Of a stretch of 64,000 bases of DNA, positions 49,901-61,330 are shown piece by piece. The first letter of the stretch is position 1. Each line of letters starts with the position of its first letter. The DNA is from Mycteria americana. Its lineage: Eukaryota > Chordata > Aves > Ciconiiformes > Ciconiidae. The position numbers and the translations under genes are program-made. A model generated the notes under the pieces. That model was not told where the DNA came from. It did no database searches and saw nothing but the letters and a program-made list of their open reading frames with translations. Where the stretch lies: the NCBI RefSeq assembly GCF_035582795.1, contig NC_134390.1, positions 2,061,560 to 2,125,559 on the forward strand. The letters run 5' to 3'.

Positions 49901-52900
49901 TGGCCGGTTTCTCGGCGTCCCCAGGGTCCGGGGAATCCTTCGGCTCGTCGGCCCCTGTGAGGGGGAATCAGCAGGTGCCCTCAGCACCCCGGGACCCCCC
50001 ACCTCAGGGCTCGGGACCCCCCAGCCCGGGGCCCACACGGGGCAGCCCCCATCGCCCCCACAGCGGGACAGGAGTCCCCCAGGGCCGTGCAGAGCGCCGC
50101 ACCACGCGGGGGCGCTCTAGCCGCCACTCGATGGTCACCAGCGCAGGGGAGTCACGGGGGGGGGGACCATAGAGTTCCGCCCCACACTTCCCGCCCCGCC
50201 TAGAGCGTACTCCTCAACCATAGAGCAGTTCCATCTCTATGGTTGCAGACGCTCTAGGCCGCCTCTCGAAGGCCCACCCGGAGGACTCGGCCTTCGGTCT
50301 GTCCCGCACAACCGGGCGGCCCACGGGCACGGCGGGGGGGGGGGGCCCACGGGGATCCCCGGGGCTCACCCAGGTCCTCGGCCTTCGCGTCGTCCTTGCC
50401 GTCATCATCGGGAGCGGCGGCGCTGCCGTCGGTGCTGTCATCCCCTGCGGGGCACCAGGCCTCAGCGGGGCCGGGGGGACGCAGCCGTACCCCCCAACCG
50501 CACCCCCCAACCGCCCCCGGGGTCCCCCACCAACCCCCAGCGTTCTCCTACAGCCCTCGGTGTCGACGGCAACCCCCGACAGCCCTCGGCGTCCTCCAAC
50601 AACCCCCAGCGTCCTTAGCAGCTCCCAGCCCCGGGGTCCTCCAACAGCCCTGGGGACCCCCAACAACCCCTAAGAACCCCAGGGACCCCCAACAACCCCA
50701 GGGACCCCCAACCTCCTCCAACAACCCCGGGGTCCTCCAACAACCCCGGGGACCCCCAACAACCCCTAAGAACCCCAGGGACCCCCAACAACCCCGGGGA
50801 CCCCCAACCTCCTCCAACAACCCCGGGGACCCCCAGGGTCCTCCAACAGCCCTGGGGACCCCCAACAACCCCTAAGAACCCCAGGGACCCCCAACAACCC
50901 CAGGGACCCCCAACCTCCTCCAACAACCCCGGGGTCCTCCAACAACCCCGGGGACCCCCAACAACCCCTAAGAACCCCAGGGACCCCCAACAACCCCGGG
51001 GACCCCCAACCTCCTCCAACAACCCCGGGGACCCCCAGGGTCCTCCAACAACCCTGGGGACCCCCAACAACCCCGGGGTCCTCCAACAGCCCTGGGGACC
51101 CCCAACAACCCCGGGGATCCCCAACAACCCCGGGGTCCTCCAACCTCCTCCAACAACCCCGGGGACCCCCAGGGTCCTCCAACAACCCTGGGGACCCCCA
51201 ACAACCCCTAAGAACCCCAAGGACCCCCAACAACCCTGGGGACCCCCAACCTCCTCCAACAACCCCAGGGACCCCCAACAACCCCGGGGACCCCCAACCT
51301 CCTCCAACAACCCTGGGGATCTCCAACAACCCCGGGGTCCTCCAACCTCCTCCAACAACCCTGGGGATCCCCAACAACCCCTAAGAACCCCAGGGACCCC
51401 CAACAACCCCAGGGACCCCCAACCTCCTCCAACAACCCCGGGGACCCCCAACAACCCCAGGGACCCCCGGGGTCCTCCAACAACCCCGGGGACCCACAAC
51501 AACCCCTAAGAACCCCGGGGACCCCCAACAACCCCGGGGACCCCCGGGGTCCTCCAACAACCCTGGGGATCCCCAACAACCCCGGGGTCCTCTAACCTCC
51601 TCCAACAACCTTGGGGACCCCCAACAACCCCCAACAACCCCGGGGACCCCCCCACTAACCCCCTGTGACCCCTCCCGGGGACAGCGGCCGGGGTTTGGGT
51701 TCCCAAGTCCGGCTCCCGGCCGCGCTCACCTCGGGGGTGCGTGGGGGTCTCTCTCCTGTCGGGGGGGACACCCTGCAGCGCCCCGGCCAGGCTGGGGTCC
51801 CCCTTGGGTCGCGGGGCGCCCTGGCCCAGGGAGGGGCGGGCGGCCCCGTCCCCCACGCCGCCCGCTGCCAGCAGCGCCTTCCGGCTCAGGTCCATCAGCG
51901 CCTTCCCAAAAAACGCCTCCTGCCAAAGGGGGAGCTGCCGTCAGCGCCACGGCGTCCGTCGGGGCGGCCACGCCGTCCGTCCCCACCCCGTCCGCCCCAG
52001 GACCACCTCCATCCCCCCCAGGGCCACCTCCATCCCCCCCCCCCGTCCGTCCCACCTGCAGGTAGGGGGGGAACATGTCCTCCAACTTGCTCTTCTTCCT
52101 TCCTCGGCGCTTCTTCTTCTCGTCCCCCTCTGCCGAGCCCGGATCCAGGCCGCCCTCGGCCGGGAGGTCCCCCGGAGCCCCTGCAACAGCCGCCCCGCTG
52201 ACACCTCCCCCCAAAAGAGTTTGGGGCTGTTCCCGCGCCACGGGAAGGGCTCGGGTACGGCACCCGCGGGGTGCCCTCTCCAGCCCTCTCCATCCCCAGG
52301 GGACAAGCAGGGGGCTGGGGGGACGGGGAAGGGAAGGGAACGGGTGCCACCGGGCCCTACCGTCCTCTGGGTGCCCCTCGGTGCTCAGCCCCTCGCGCCC
52401 CACTTCGGCCAGCACCGCCGAGACCTTCTTCAGGCGGGTGTGGGACTTGCGCTGCCGCACCATGAAGCCGCCGATGCCTGGTGAGCAGAGGAAGAGGAGG
52501 TGGGGAGGTCACAGCGGGGCTGGCGGCGGGGGGGGGGGGTCCAGTCCTCGGGGACGGCCCCGGGCGGCACTCACCGGGCCGGTACGGCTTGCGCTTCCTC
52601 TTCTTGCACTCCTCCGGGTCCTCCAGCCCCTTCCCCGAGTCCACGTCAGCCCCGATGTCGCGGTCGGGGCTGGCCGGAGCCTCCAGCTTGATCTCGCACT
52701 CCATGTGCTCGACACCCACTGCCGAGGGGGACGTATTAGCGGGGTCCCCCGGCCCCCCCACACCGCACCCCTACCGGCTCACCCGCCGGGAAAACGCACC
52801 TTCGGCTTTGAGCAGCTCGTCGGCGTCCAGGTCGCCGTCCTTCTTGTCGTCGGGGCCCAGGGGGTCACCCCCCTCCAGCCCCCCGTCCCCATTCAGGGCG

Positions 52901-55900
52901 CCCAGCCGGCCCTTGCGCTGCCGCCGCTTGTGCAGGGGCGACAGGGAGAGGTTGCGCAGCACCGCCATCCCCGTCTCCGTCAGCCACACGCCCTCGAAGC
53001 GGAAATACTGGGGCTCTGCGGGGACAAAACCCAGCATTGGGGACAAAACCCAGCGCCGGGTGCACGGCCGGCGCCAGGGAGCCCACGGCACCGACCCCGG
53101 CACCGATTTCGGCACCGATTTCGGCACCGCGTGTACCTGGCTCCTTGGCCTTGGCAATCTCCGGGGGAGGCGCGGGCGCTGCAGAGGGAAAAGCAGACGG
53201 GGAGGTGAGTCCCCACGTCCCCCAAACGTCCCCTGAACCCCACGGGCTCCCCCCCGCCCCGGGCGCTCACCGGCCGGCTTGATCACGTAGGGCTGGCAGG
53301 CGCTGCAGTCGAAGCCTTCATCCGCAGCCTGCTCCACCTCCTCCTCGGTGAAGAGGCTGTCACACGCCGCGTGCAGCCACCTGCGGGCAGCGGGGACCCG
53401 TCACGCAACCCGGCCACCCCACGGGGAAGGCCAAGGGCGAAGACCCCCGGGGCCGCGGCGCTCACCGATCGCAGTGCCGGCACTGGATGAGCAGGTCGTC
53501 CTCCACGTACTTCTCGCGGCAGAAGGGACAGACGACCAGGCTGGCGCAGGGCGCGCAGTGGGTGTAGTTGTTCTGCCACTCGCAGTGGAAGCCGGGGGAA
53601 GCCGCCCCGCACTGCACGCAGCACACGCACCTGGAAACGGGGGGCGGGGGGGCCCCGAGGTGTCAGCACCAGCCCCGAGCCCCCCCGCGGGGCTCCCCTC
53701 GCGCCCCCCACACGCACCACTTGCACTTCCAGCCGCCCTTGGGCACGGTCTGCAGGGGGGGATCCAGGCAGTAGGTGTGGTAGCTGATGTCGCAGTCGTC
53801 GCAGAGCAGGAGCCGGGAAGGGTCGGAGGCTTTGCCGCACACCTCGCAGACGATGCATTCCACGCAGCGCCAGCCCTTCAGCAGCATCACCTTCGTGATC
53901 TGGGGACGGCGAGGGCGGCCGCGTCAGCCCTGGGCGCGGCCGCAGGGGTCCCTGGGCTCGGCACGGCCACGGCAGCCACCCCGGGGCTCGGCACGGCCAC
54001 GGGGGAAACGCCCCGGAACGCGGCACGACCGCGCGGACACGCCGGGCGCGACGTCGCGTGCGTGCCCCGAGGGACCTGGCCTGGCCGTTGAGGTCCCCGA
54101 GGGGCACGGCACGGTCCTGCCCGCCCGGCGCAGGGACAGGGGACCCGCTCCCCCTCACCTTGCTGTTGACGCAGTAGGGGTGGTAGCACTGGGAGCACTG
54201 GGAGCAGGCGAGGAGGTGCCCCTCGGCCCCACGCCCGAAGCTGCCGCACACCACACACATGTCCTGGGGGAGAGAGGCCGTGAGAGGAGCCGGGGGGGAC
54301 CGGGCGCCCGTCCTGTCCCGTCCGTCTGTCCATCCCACAGCGCCCCGGTTACCTGCATGAGCACGAACTTGTCGGTGTTGGAGAAGAGGACGACCGTGTT
54401 CTGCATCGTGTCGTCGTCGTCCTCGTCCTCCTCCTTGCTGGGCGAGCTCTCCACGTCGGCGAGCTGGGGACAGAGCGGGGGGCTCAGCACCGAGGACCCC
54501 CACTCTCCGTGCAGTTTGGGGGGGCACCAGCCACAGGCTGGTGCCGAACCGGGGGGGCACGGGAACACGCAACGGCAGCAGACCCCCTGCCCACCTGCAA
54601 GCCAGCCCCTCCCCGGGGGGGCAGCTCTGCACTAGCCCCATACTTGTGGGGTGAAACCCCCAGACCCGCAGCACAGCCCCAGGCAGTCGCCTCCCCCGTG
54701 GGACCCCCACCCACCCCACACCACCCACCCCACACCACCCCGAGGGCTCCCGAGCCTTTCCGAGGGACCGGGATGGTGGGGAAGGGGAAGGGGCTCGGCT
54801 CTCAGCCCTGCCGCCTAACAGCTTGGGGACCCCCCAGCCCCCCCCACCTCTGCCCCAGCCCAGCCTTACTGCTAGGGTGTCAACGGACGAGGTGGTCGAC
54901 TTCAGGCGTGCACGGCCCCGGCCCCGGCCCCCGTGGGACCCACCTCGGGGGCGCCTCCGCCCGGGGAAGCTGCTGCTGCGACCCTAGGGCCAAGGGGAGA
55001 GGGCGGTTACAGCAACCGGGGGGGCCCGGCCGGACCCCCGCCGCACATCCCGGCCGGGGCAGGGGCAGCGGAGGGGCGCGGCCCCCATCCCACCCCCATC
55101 GCGCGCTCGGCCCTCGCCTACTTGCCGCGGGGGCAGCCCAGGGAGGGGGGCGCGGCCCCGGCGGGGCGGTGAGGGTGGCGGGTCCCCCCCCCAAGATCGG
55201 GGCTGGCGGGGTCCCCCCCGATACCTGCTTGACACGGGAGCGCCCCGGGGAGCTGCGCCGCCGGCTCTTGTCCCCGTCCCCCTTGGCGGCCGGCTCGAAG
55301 AGCAGCGAGTCGTCGGTCTCGGCGCCCAGCGGCAGCGAACCGGCGTCCTCCTTCTGCAGGCTGGCGTCGGCCGAGGCCGGCCCCAGCTCGAGGGACAGCG
55401 AGCCCCCGCCTTCGGGGTCCGGGGAGCCCAGCAGCGGCTCCGAGCCGGGGAAGCTGCTGCTCGTGTCCCCCTGGCTCAGGTTGGAGATCTCGTTGAGGAT
55501 GTCGGGCCGGGGGCGCAGGGCGGGGGGCTCGGGGCCCCCCTCGTCTCCGCGGCCCAGCAGCTTCTCCCCGGCGGCGCACACCTCCATGGGGGTCTCGGGG
55601 CCCAGCTCCTCTGGCTCCAGGAGCAAGGGGGACCCCTTGGTTTCAGGGTCCCCTCCGGCCCGGCCTTCCTCCAGCGCATCCTCCTCGCTCAGCGGTGGGG
55701 AGCTCCCGCTGGTGCCCTCCCGCTCCAGCCTCGGTGCCTCTTCCTCCTCCTCTTCCTCCTCCTCAGGCAGACCCGGGAAGGGCCCCAGCTCTGGGGCAGG
55801 GCTGGCGTGGGGGCCATCTCCGGGGGGGCTGGCTGGCGACTCCCCCTCGCCACCGGCCGTCTCCATCTCCTCGTCCTCGGGGGGCTCGGCAGGGGCTGGG

Positions 55901-58900
55901 GTGCAGGCAGGGGAGCCCAGCGGGGGTGGCGGGGAGCCAGGGGGCTCGGTGTCCATGGCGGTGCCGGGGCTGCCGGGGGGCTCGGGCAGGGTTGGGGCGG
56001 GCGGCTCGGGCACCTCATCCTCCTTGGCGTCGGGCAAGGGGTCTGGGGGGTGGGCGGGTGAGACGGCGCGGAGATCTGGGGGTGTGGAGAGGAGGGAGGG
56101 GACAGTGACGCCACAGCCCCCAGCAGAGACACACACACACCCCCCCCACACCCTGGTGTCCCCCCCCAGACCCACCTGGGGGAGCCGGGGGTGGGGGTGC
56201 CATCTCGGGGGACAGCAAGGGCTCTGGCTCCAGCTCCATCTCCTCTTCGGGGGGCACCTCCAGGGCCAGGGCTGGCGCTTCCTCTGCCACAGCCACCTCG
56301 GGGAGGAGACCTGCAGGATGGGGCCGCGGGTGAGGGGGGCCACGGGGGTCCCCTCGTCCCCTGTGCCACCCGGCCTGGGGCAGAGAGGCAACGAGCATCG
56401 CCTCAGCCTGGCCCAGAGACCCCCCCCCAGCCCCCCACGTACCCCCAAAACGGGGCATCGAAGCATGAAATCAGGGTCAACAGTTTGAGGGTCACGCAAG
56501 AGCAGTGCTGGGAGAGGACCCAGGCGTGGGACCCCCGCACCCACGGGAGACAACGGGAGGGGAAAGGGGACAGATGTAGAGGTCCCGCTTTTACCTGGGG
56601 GCTTGGGGTCCTCCTCGGGGGGTGGCTCGCTGGGGAGCGGCTCTTGAAGGGGCAGCTCGTCAGGGGGTGGCTCTTCGGGGGGCAGCTCTTCTGGGGGTGG
56701 TTCATTGGGGGGCAGCTCATCGGGGGGCTTCTCGCCAAGGGGCAGCTCATCGGTGGGCAGCTCGTCAAGGGGCAGCTCGTCGGTGGGCAGCTCGTGGTGG
56801 GGAGACTTGTCGAGGGGCGGCTTGTCGGGGGGTGATTTGTCAAGGGGCAGTTCATCGGGGGGCAGCTCGTCGGGGGGCGACTTCTCGAGCGGCGGTTTAT
56901 TGGGGGGCGACTCGTCGAGGGGAGGTATGTCGAGGGGCAGCTCATCGAGGGGCGGCTCGTTGGGGGGCGGCTCATCAAGGGAGGGGTCGCTGGGGGGCAG
57001 CTCCTTGAGGAGGGGTCTGTCAAGGGGCGGCTCGTCAAGGGGTGGTCTCTCGAGGGGCAGCTCATCAGGGGGTGGCTCGTCGGGGGGCAGCATGAGAGGA
57101 GGGGGCTCCTCGGAGGGCTGCACGAGAGGGAGGGGGTCCTCGGGGGGCTGCACGTCAGGGGGCACGTCATCAGGAGGTGGCTTATCGAGGGGCAGCTCAT
57201 CGGGGGGCACCTCGCTGGGGGGCACCTCCACGGGGGTTGGCTCGCCGGGAGAAGATCCGCTATCGCCCGGGGGTGCCTCCTCGGGGTCCCCCCCCGCCTG
57301 CGGCTTCTCATCGCACCCTGCGGGCTCCGGTTCGGGCGGGGGGACAGGCACATCCGTCGCCTTGCTGCGGTCGGGGGACGCCAACCTGGATGGGGGCAGC
57401 GGGTGAGGGGAGCGCGACTCAGGCCACCCCCTCCCTGGGGCCGCAGGACCCCTCTTCCCACCTGCAAAGGGGGCACCCAGCCCGACACCCCCCCCCCCCC
57501 CCCCCCCATCCAACCAGTCCCCCCCATCCCCACTCACGTCTGGGCAGGGGGGTCCGGCTGGGGCGCACGTGCCAGCGCCCCGTGGGCATCTTCCGTGGCG
57601 CGGCGCTGCTGGCAGCCCTCGCACACCGAGTAGCTCCGATACCACTGGCAGCCGGGGTCGAGCCCTGCCGGGCGCCGGCCGCAGTCCGAGCAGACCCGGC
57701 AGTTCTGGGAGGAAGGGGGGGGGAGGCAGAGGCACGTCAGGGGCGGGTAGGGGGGAGACCGGGCACCCCCGTACCCCCCTTGGCGAGAGCAGGACGCACC
57801 TTGCACTTCCAGGAGTCGGCGGGGAGGCCCTCGATGGCCGGCTCCATGCAGAAGGTGTGGTAGCCCTTGTCGCAAGCCTCGCAGACCAGCATCATGGAGT
57901 CCTCGCCGGGCTGCCTGCGGGGTTGCGAGGCGGCGGGGGGGGGGGGACGGGACGGGACGTGAGGACCACGTTCCCCTCCTGCGCGCCCCTCACCGTCGTG
58001 TCCCCCCCCCACCCCCGCCACGAGGACGCGGGCTCACCTGCAGGTTTGGCACACTTTGCACTCGGGGCACTGCCAGCCCGAGCGCTTGCGGGGCGTCAGG
58101 GTGACGTCCAGGCAGGCCCCGTGGTAGTGCTGCCCGCAGCTGGTGCAGAAAACCAGGTCCCGCAGGTCGCCCGGCCCGTCGCACACCGAGCACCGGGCAT
58201 CCTCTGGACGGGGGGAGAGAAGGGGGCTGTCAGGGGCTCTGCCCCCCCCCGGGACCCCCCCCCCTCCCCTCCAGGGCTGGAGGGGATCCAGCACCCAGGG
58301 CTGGCAGCCCCAGCCCGCACGCACCCATCTGCACGGCCTCGGCCACGTGCTGGGGGCAGAGGAGCCGGAGGGTCTTCATGGACTGGAAGCAGCCGCCGGC
58401 AGCGGCGCAGGGGAAGTGGTAGAGGCGGGGGCAGCCGGCCGCCCGGCACGGGATGGTGGCCCCCATCCGCCGACAGTGTTCACATTTCTGAAAGCGGAGG
58501 AGCCCGGCGGGGTCAGAGACGCTGCCCGGGGCCGGGCCGAGTCCCCGCTGCCCCCCCCCCGCCCTCCCCCGGGACCCGCTCACCTGTGAGATCCCTGAGA
58601 AAACAGCTCTGTCCACGCCGGCCAGCCCCGCCGCCTCCTGCCCCACGCCGGCGGACCAGGCTGCGCACCAGCGGTGGACCCAGCAGTGCCCTGTGGGGAG
58701 GGGGCGTCAAGGACACGGGCGTCCCCGGGCCGGGCAGGACACCCCGGGCGGCAGGACGGGGACCCCAGGGCCGCCACCGCACTCACCCGTCGGCTCAAAG
58801 AGCTGCACTGGAGTCACCCGCTCGGAGAAGCCAATCTGTGCCAGGTCGTCACCCGCTGGCTCCGGCTCCGTGGGGGGCTGGCCGGGCCCCTCGGGGGGCT

Positions 58901-59384
58901 CGTGGCCCGCCAGCCGCTCAGGCCAGTCGGGAGCCGGCTCGAAGCGCTGCAGCTCCCGCTGCCCGTGCGGGCTCCAGTCCCCACAGTTGCAGAGGGCGCA
59001 GCGGCGAGCCGGCGGGCTGGGGGGGCAGGACGGGGGGTGTCAGGGACACGCAGGACCCCCCCCACCAGCTCCACGTCACCCCCGAGCCCCCCGTCCTCAC
59101 CTGCTGGCCTGGGGAGGTCCCTTCGTGTCCGTGCTCTCCGGCTCTGGCCCCGCGGAGGCTCCTTCGGGGGGTTTCAGGGGGTCCCCCTCCGCGCTGCCCA
59201 TCTCCTCCGAGGCCACGGCCCCATCGGCTGCCGGGAGAGCGGCCGTCAGCCGCCGTGGGGGGGGAACAAGCACCCGGCACCCCGGGGGGGGACGCCGCCA
59301 GCCCCCCCCAGCACCCTGCCGAGCCCCACGCTCACCTGGAGCGTCCGCGTCCTTCTCCTCGCTGGGCGGCTTCTGTTCGTCCAT
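33802..59384 (-). CDS. KMT2D: KMT2D (MLL2/MLL4), histone H3K4 mono-methyltransferase
   Basis: Catalytic core of the COMPASS-like complex that marks enhancers with H3K4me1. I rebuilt 54 coding exons from the ATG at 59384 to TAG at 33802-33804; lengths sum to 16,116 nt, 5,371 codons plus stop, all phases matching (human 5,537 aa). Order: N-terminal PHD cluster (57.5-59.0 kb), acidic Pro-rich repeats, second PHD cluster (53.3-54.3 kb), HMG-box region (48.2-48.4 kb), Pro-rich exon 46378-48078, exon 43380-45472, Gln-rich exon 39225-42221, extended PHD with FYRN/FYRC (35.0-36.1 kb) and SET/post-SET (33.8-34.7 kb). Exon 1 coding part is [16 protein letters not shown]. It matches human domain order and exon number and is clearly KMT2D rather than KMT2C, given RHEBL1/PRKAG1 synteny. 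Introns are mostly 70-150 bp, so the gene spans 25.6 kb. Confidence 0.97.
35046..36520 (-). other. KMT2D: KMT2D extended PHD, FYRN and FYRC region
   Basis: Exon 35350-36520 (with 35046-35182) encodes the second extended PHD finger ([59 protein letters not shown]) and then FYRN ([36 protein letters not shown]) and FYRC ([25 protein letters not shown]-type Cys segment, [13 protein letters not shown]). The first half is a Pro/Ser-rich linker plus a basic patch ([13 protein letters not shown]). Confidence 0.93.
39225..42221 (-). other. KMT2D: KMT2D giant Gln-rich exon (999 codons)
   Basis: A single 2,997 nt exon, in frame throughout. It begins [21 protein letters not shown], passes through Gln/Met/Pro/Gly-rich DNA with a coding 33 bp minisatellite (41280-41775) and a Gln run near 40893-40925, then [11 protein letters not shown]-like and [11 protein letters not shown] (LxxLL), and ends with the conserved [17 protein letters not shown] (another LxxLL). 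Human KMT2D has the equivalent exon, but with pure poly-Gln stretches. Confidence 0.92.
41280..41775 (-). repeat. Coding 33 bp minisatellite in KMT2D (11-residue repeat)
   Basis: About 15 units of 33 bp inside the Gln-rich exon; each encodes an [11 protein letters not shown]-like 11-residue unit with changes such as V/I/L, G/A and S/T. Units differ at several third positions, so it is not a very recent burst throughout. The human protein has no such periodic repeat here as far as I recall. Confidence 0.9.
43380..45472 (-). other. KMT2D: KMT2D exon with LxxLL acidic region
   Basis: One 2,093 nt exon. Conserved blocks: a short Gln run after [18 protein letters not shown], the acidic [61 protein letters not shown], and [33 protein letters not shown] with a clear LxxLL (LLIEDLL near 43830-43860). 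LxxLL motifs support nuclear-receptor binding known for KMT2D. Confidence 0.9.
46378..48078 (-). other. KMT2D: KMT2D Pro-rich exon (567 codons)
   Basis: One 1,701 nt exon rich in Pro, Ser and Gln. It includes well-kept phrases [12 protein letters not shown]-like, [72 protein letters not shown] and [12 protein letters not shown], which match human in order. No domain is recognised; it is probably disordered. Confidence 0.88.
48230..48432 (-). other. KMT2D: KMT2D HMG-box exons
   Basis: Exons 48359-48432 and 48230-48280, continuing into 46378-48078, encode [40 protein letters not shown] and [11 protein letters not shown], the HMG-box-like region between the second PHD cluster and the Pro-rich exon. 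Confidence 0.9.
50530..51655. repeat. 1.1 kb CCCCAACAACCCCGGGG minisatellite in a KMT2D intron
   Basis: Almost the entire intron between coding exons 51730-51919 and 50370-50444 is made of units of about 18-20 bp (GGGACCCCCAACAACCCC and variants CCCTAAGAACCCC, GGGGTCCTCCAACCTCC), grouped into higher-order blocks of about 60-150 bp. The minus strand is G-rich. No coding exon is hidden within: the flanking exons join in phase. Confidence 0.93.
53271..54463 (-). other. KMT2D: KMT2D second PHD cluster
   Basis: Exons 54353-54463, 54159-54263, 53718-53899, 53466-53630 and 53271-53380 encode three adjacent PHD fingers: [19 protein letters not shown] to [28 protein letters not shown] to [20 protein letters not shown]; and [25 protein letters not shown] to [20 protein letters not shown]. 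All Cys/His ligands expected appear to be present. The finger ending before DEGFDC reads H4 tail in human KMT2D. Confidence 0.92.
55225..57385 (-). other. KMT2D: KMT2D acidic Pro-rich repeat exons
   Basis: Exons 56595-57385, 56176-56310 and 55225-56075. Between 56610 and 57240 the DNA is a 15 bp minisatellite encoding five-residue units such as [15 protein letters not shown] and PTDEL, the bird counterpart of the SPPPEE repeats of mammals. The third exon ends with [20 protein letters not shown] and [18 protein letters not shown], strongly conserved with human. Confidence 0.88.
56610..57240 (-). repeat. Coding 15 bp minisatellite in KMT2D
   Basis: About 40 units of 15 bp, plus-strand form close to GGGGCAGCTCGTCGG, inside exon 56595-57385. 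Each encodes five residues rich in Pro, Asp, Glu and Leu. Unit length keeps the frame, so copy number can change without loss of the protein. Confidence 0.88.
57538..59016 (-). other. KMT2D: KMT2D N-terminal PHD cluster
   Basis: Exons 58787-59016, 58584-58690, 58325-58487, 58038-58203, 57800-57914 and 57538-57704. Segments: [17 protein letters not shown] and [14 protein letters not shown] with [25 protein letters not shown] (extended PHD 1); [16 protein letters not shown] to YHGACLD (PHD 2); [20 protein letters not shown] to CDKGYHTFC (PHD 3); then [14 protein letters not shown] as the Cys-rich remainder. Confidence 0.92.
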
Positions 59385-61330
59385 CCTGTCCCTCGGGGGA
59401 GGCCCGCAGCTGCGAGGGGGCGAGATCCGTCAGCGCATGGGTGAAGGGGCCCTTCCCCAGCCCCCCCCGCAGCCCCCTGTGACCCCCCCACCCAAGGGAC
59501 AGGGCAGCACCCTCCAGCCGCTCCCCCTGAGGCGAGTTTGTGGGGTCTCAGCCCGGCGGAAGCGTCCCTCCCCACGTGCCACGAGCGGGTGGCGGGTCCC
59601 GGTTCCCCCGGGGGTCCACGAGACCCCGGGCAGGGACGGCTCCTCCCTGCTCCCCCCCCGCCGTCACCCGCTGGCCCCCCGGGTCCCGTCCCCCCCCCCC
59701 AGGTCGGGGTGGGGACGGCGCAGTGACACGCCGGGGCAGCCCGCTCCCCACCAGCGAGGCCGCGCGGGGGCCGGGGGCGCGTGACCTCGATTAAACCCTG
59801 GCGGGGGGGGGGGGGCAACCCCAGCTCCGTGGCACAGTGGCACCCCGGGGGGTCACCAGGACCCCCGAGGAGCCACCCGGACCGCCCCGGCAGCGGCAGC
59901 ACCGGCTCACCGGGGCAGAAGCACCCTCAGTGCCTGGGGCAAAGCCGGGACCCCCCCGCTGCCCTGCGCCACGGGGCTGGGTGGGATTCGGGGTGCAGGG
60001 ACAAAGGGGGGGGCCCGGGGTCCCCTCCCCCAGCACCCAGCCGCTGCCTTGTGCCTCAGTTTCCCCAAGGCCAGCATGGATCCAGCCGAGCCCCCGTGGC
60101 ACCGGGGGGGGGGGGGAGGGGGCACCCACAAACACCACGACTAAAGCTGGGGGGCGGCCCCACAGCCCCCCGCCTTGTCCCCTCCCACCCGCACTTCATG
60201 CGCACCCCAAAAACCCAGGGGGGGCCAGGCGGCTGCGGGGGGGGGGGGGCAAAGGAGACCCCAACTCGACTGTGAGCCACGCGTGGGGGAGAGGGCCGGG
60301 ACTGAGCCCGGGGGGGCCCCAGCTCCACGCACCGACACCCCCCACCCCACCCCACCCCAGGGCACCGGGGACGCGCTGGGGCAGCCCCCGCCACCCCAAA
60401 ATCCCGGCTGCCCCCCGAGACGGCGCGGGGCGGGGGGGATCAGCGGGAGCCCCCGGCCGGGCACGGCGGGGTCCCGGCCCGGTGGGGCGGGGGGGGGGGG
60501 GGGCCGCCCCCCCAGCAAATCCCCTCCGGTTCCCCGGTAATCCCGGGGGGATTAGGGCCGCCCCAGGGCGGCTGCGCCCTCCCCGGAAGGGCCCCGGCGT
60601 GCACCGGCGACGGGGGGGTCGGCGGAGGGGCCCGGCCGGCCCTGCCCGCGCCCCCGGGGCTCCGGGGGGGCCGAAGCACCGCGCGGGGCCGTTCCCCGCC
60701 CTCCCCCGTGCCCCCGAGCCGCGCTCCCCCCCCTCCCCGGTGCAACCGGGCCCTCCGGGGGCTCCGAGCCGGCCAGGCCCCGTGCCCCGGCCCGCCGCGG
60801 CCTACCCGGGCACCGGCACCGGGGGCTCCGGGGCGCCGGGCCCGGCCGTACCTGCGCTCAGGCGGCGGCGCGGCGGCCCGGGCCCCACCGGCTCCCCGGG
60901 CGGCGGGCATCGCCGGTACCGGTGCCGGGGACACAAAGGGAGCCGGGGGCCGCGCTCCGGGCCCGGCCGCCGGGGAGGCCTGGCCGGGAGAAGGCGGCGG
61001 CGGCGGCGCGGCCCGGCCCGGCGCGGCAGAGGCGGCGCGGCCCGGGGGCCGAACGCGGGGCCTCTCCCTTCCGGGGCCGCGGGGCCCGGGCCCGAACGCG
61101 CGGGAGCCCCGGCGGGGCCGCCCCCCGCCCCCCGCCCGGCTCTTACCCCCGCGGCCGCCCTACGCCGACGGGCCTCGGGGCGCGGGGCGGACGGTGCTCC
61201 CCGGCGCGGCCATTTCCAGAGGAAAGTAGGTCCCGCCGCCCGCCCCCGCCCCGCCCCGCCCGCCCGCCCGCCCCGCCGGGGCCGCCGCGCTGCGCCCTGG
61301 GGGCCGCGGCCGGGGGGCGCCGCGCCCGCA
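59385..61330 (-). promoter_or_regulatory. KMT2D 5' UTR, intron 1 and CpG-island promoter
   Basis: The ATG exon continues to an acceptor at 59410-59411. Upstream is about 1.4 kb of intron with C/G runs. Two possible donors of non-coding first exons are seen on the minus strand at 60850-60851 (GCAG|GTACGG) and 61145-61146 (GGGG|GTAAGA). The 60850-61330 stretch is the densest CpG DNA here, with repeated CCCCGCCC (SP-type) boxes near 61245-61275. The exact start site is not resolvable. Confidence 0.55.

Noticed and set aside
50530-51655. Possible CRISPR-like or gene-like repeat array
   Set aside because: No constant repeat with unique spacers; units vary and run together. It is a minisatellite in an intron whose flanking exons splice in phase.
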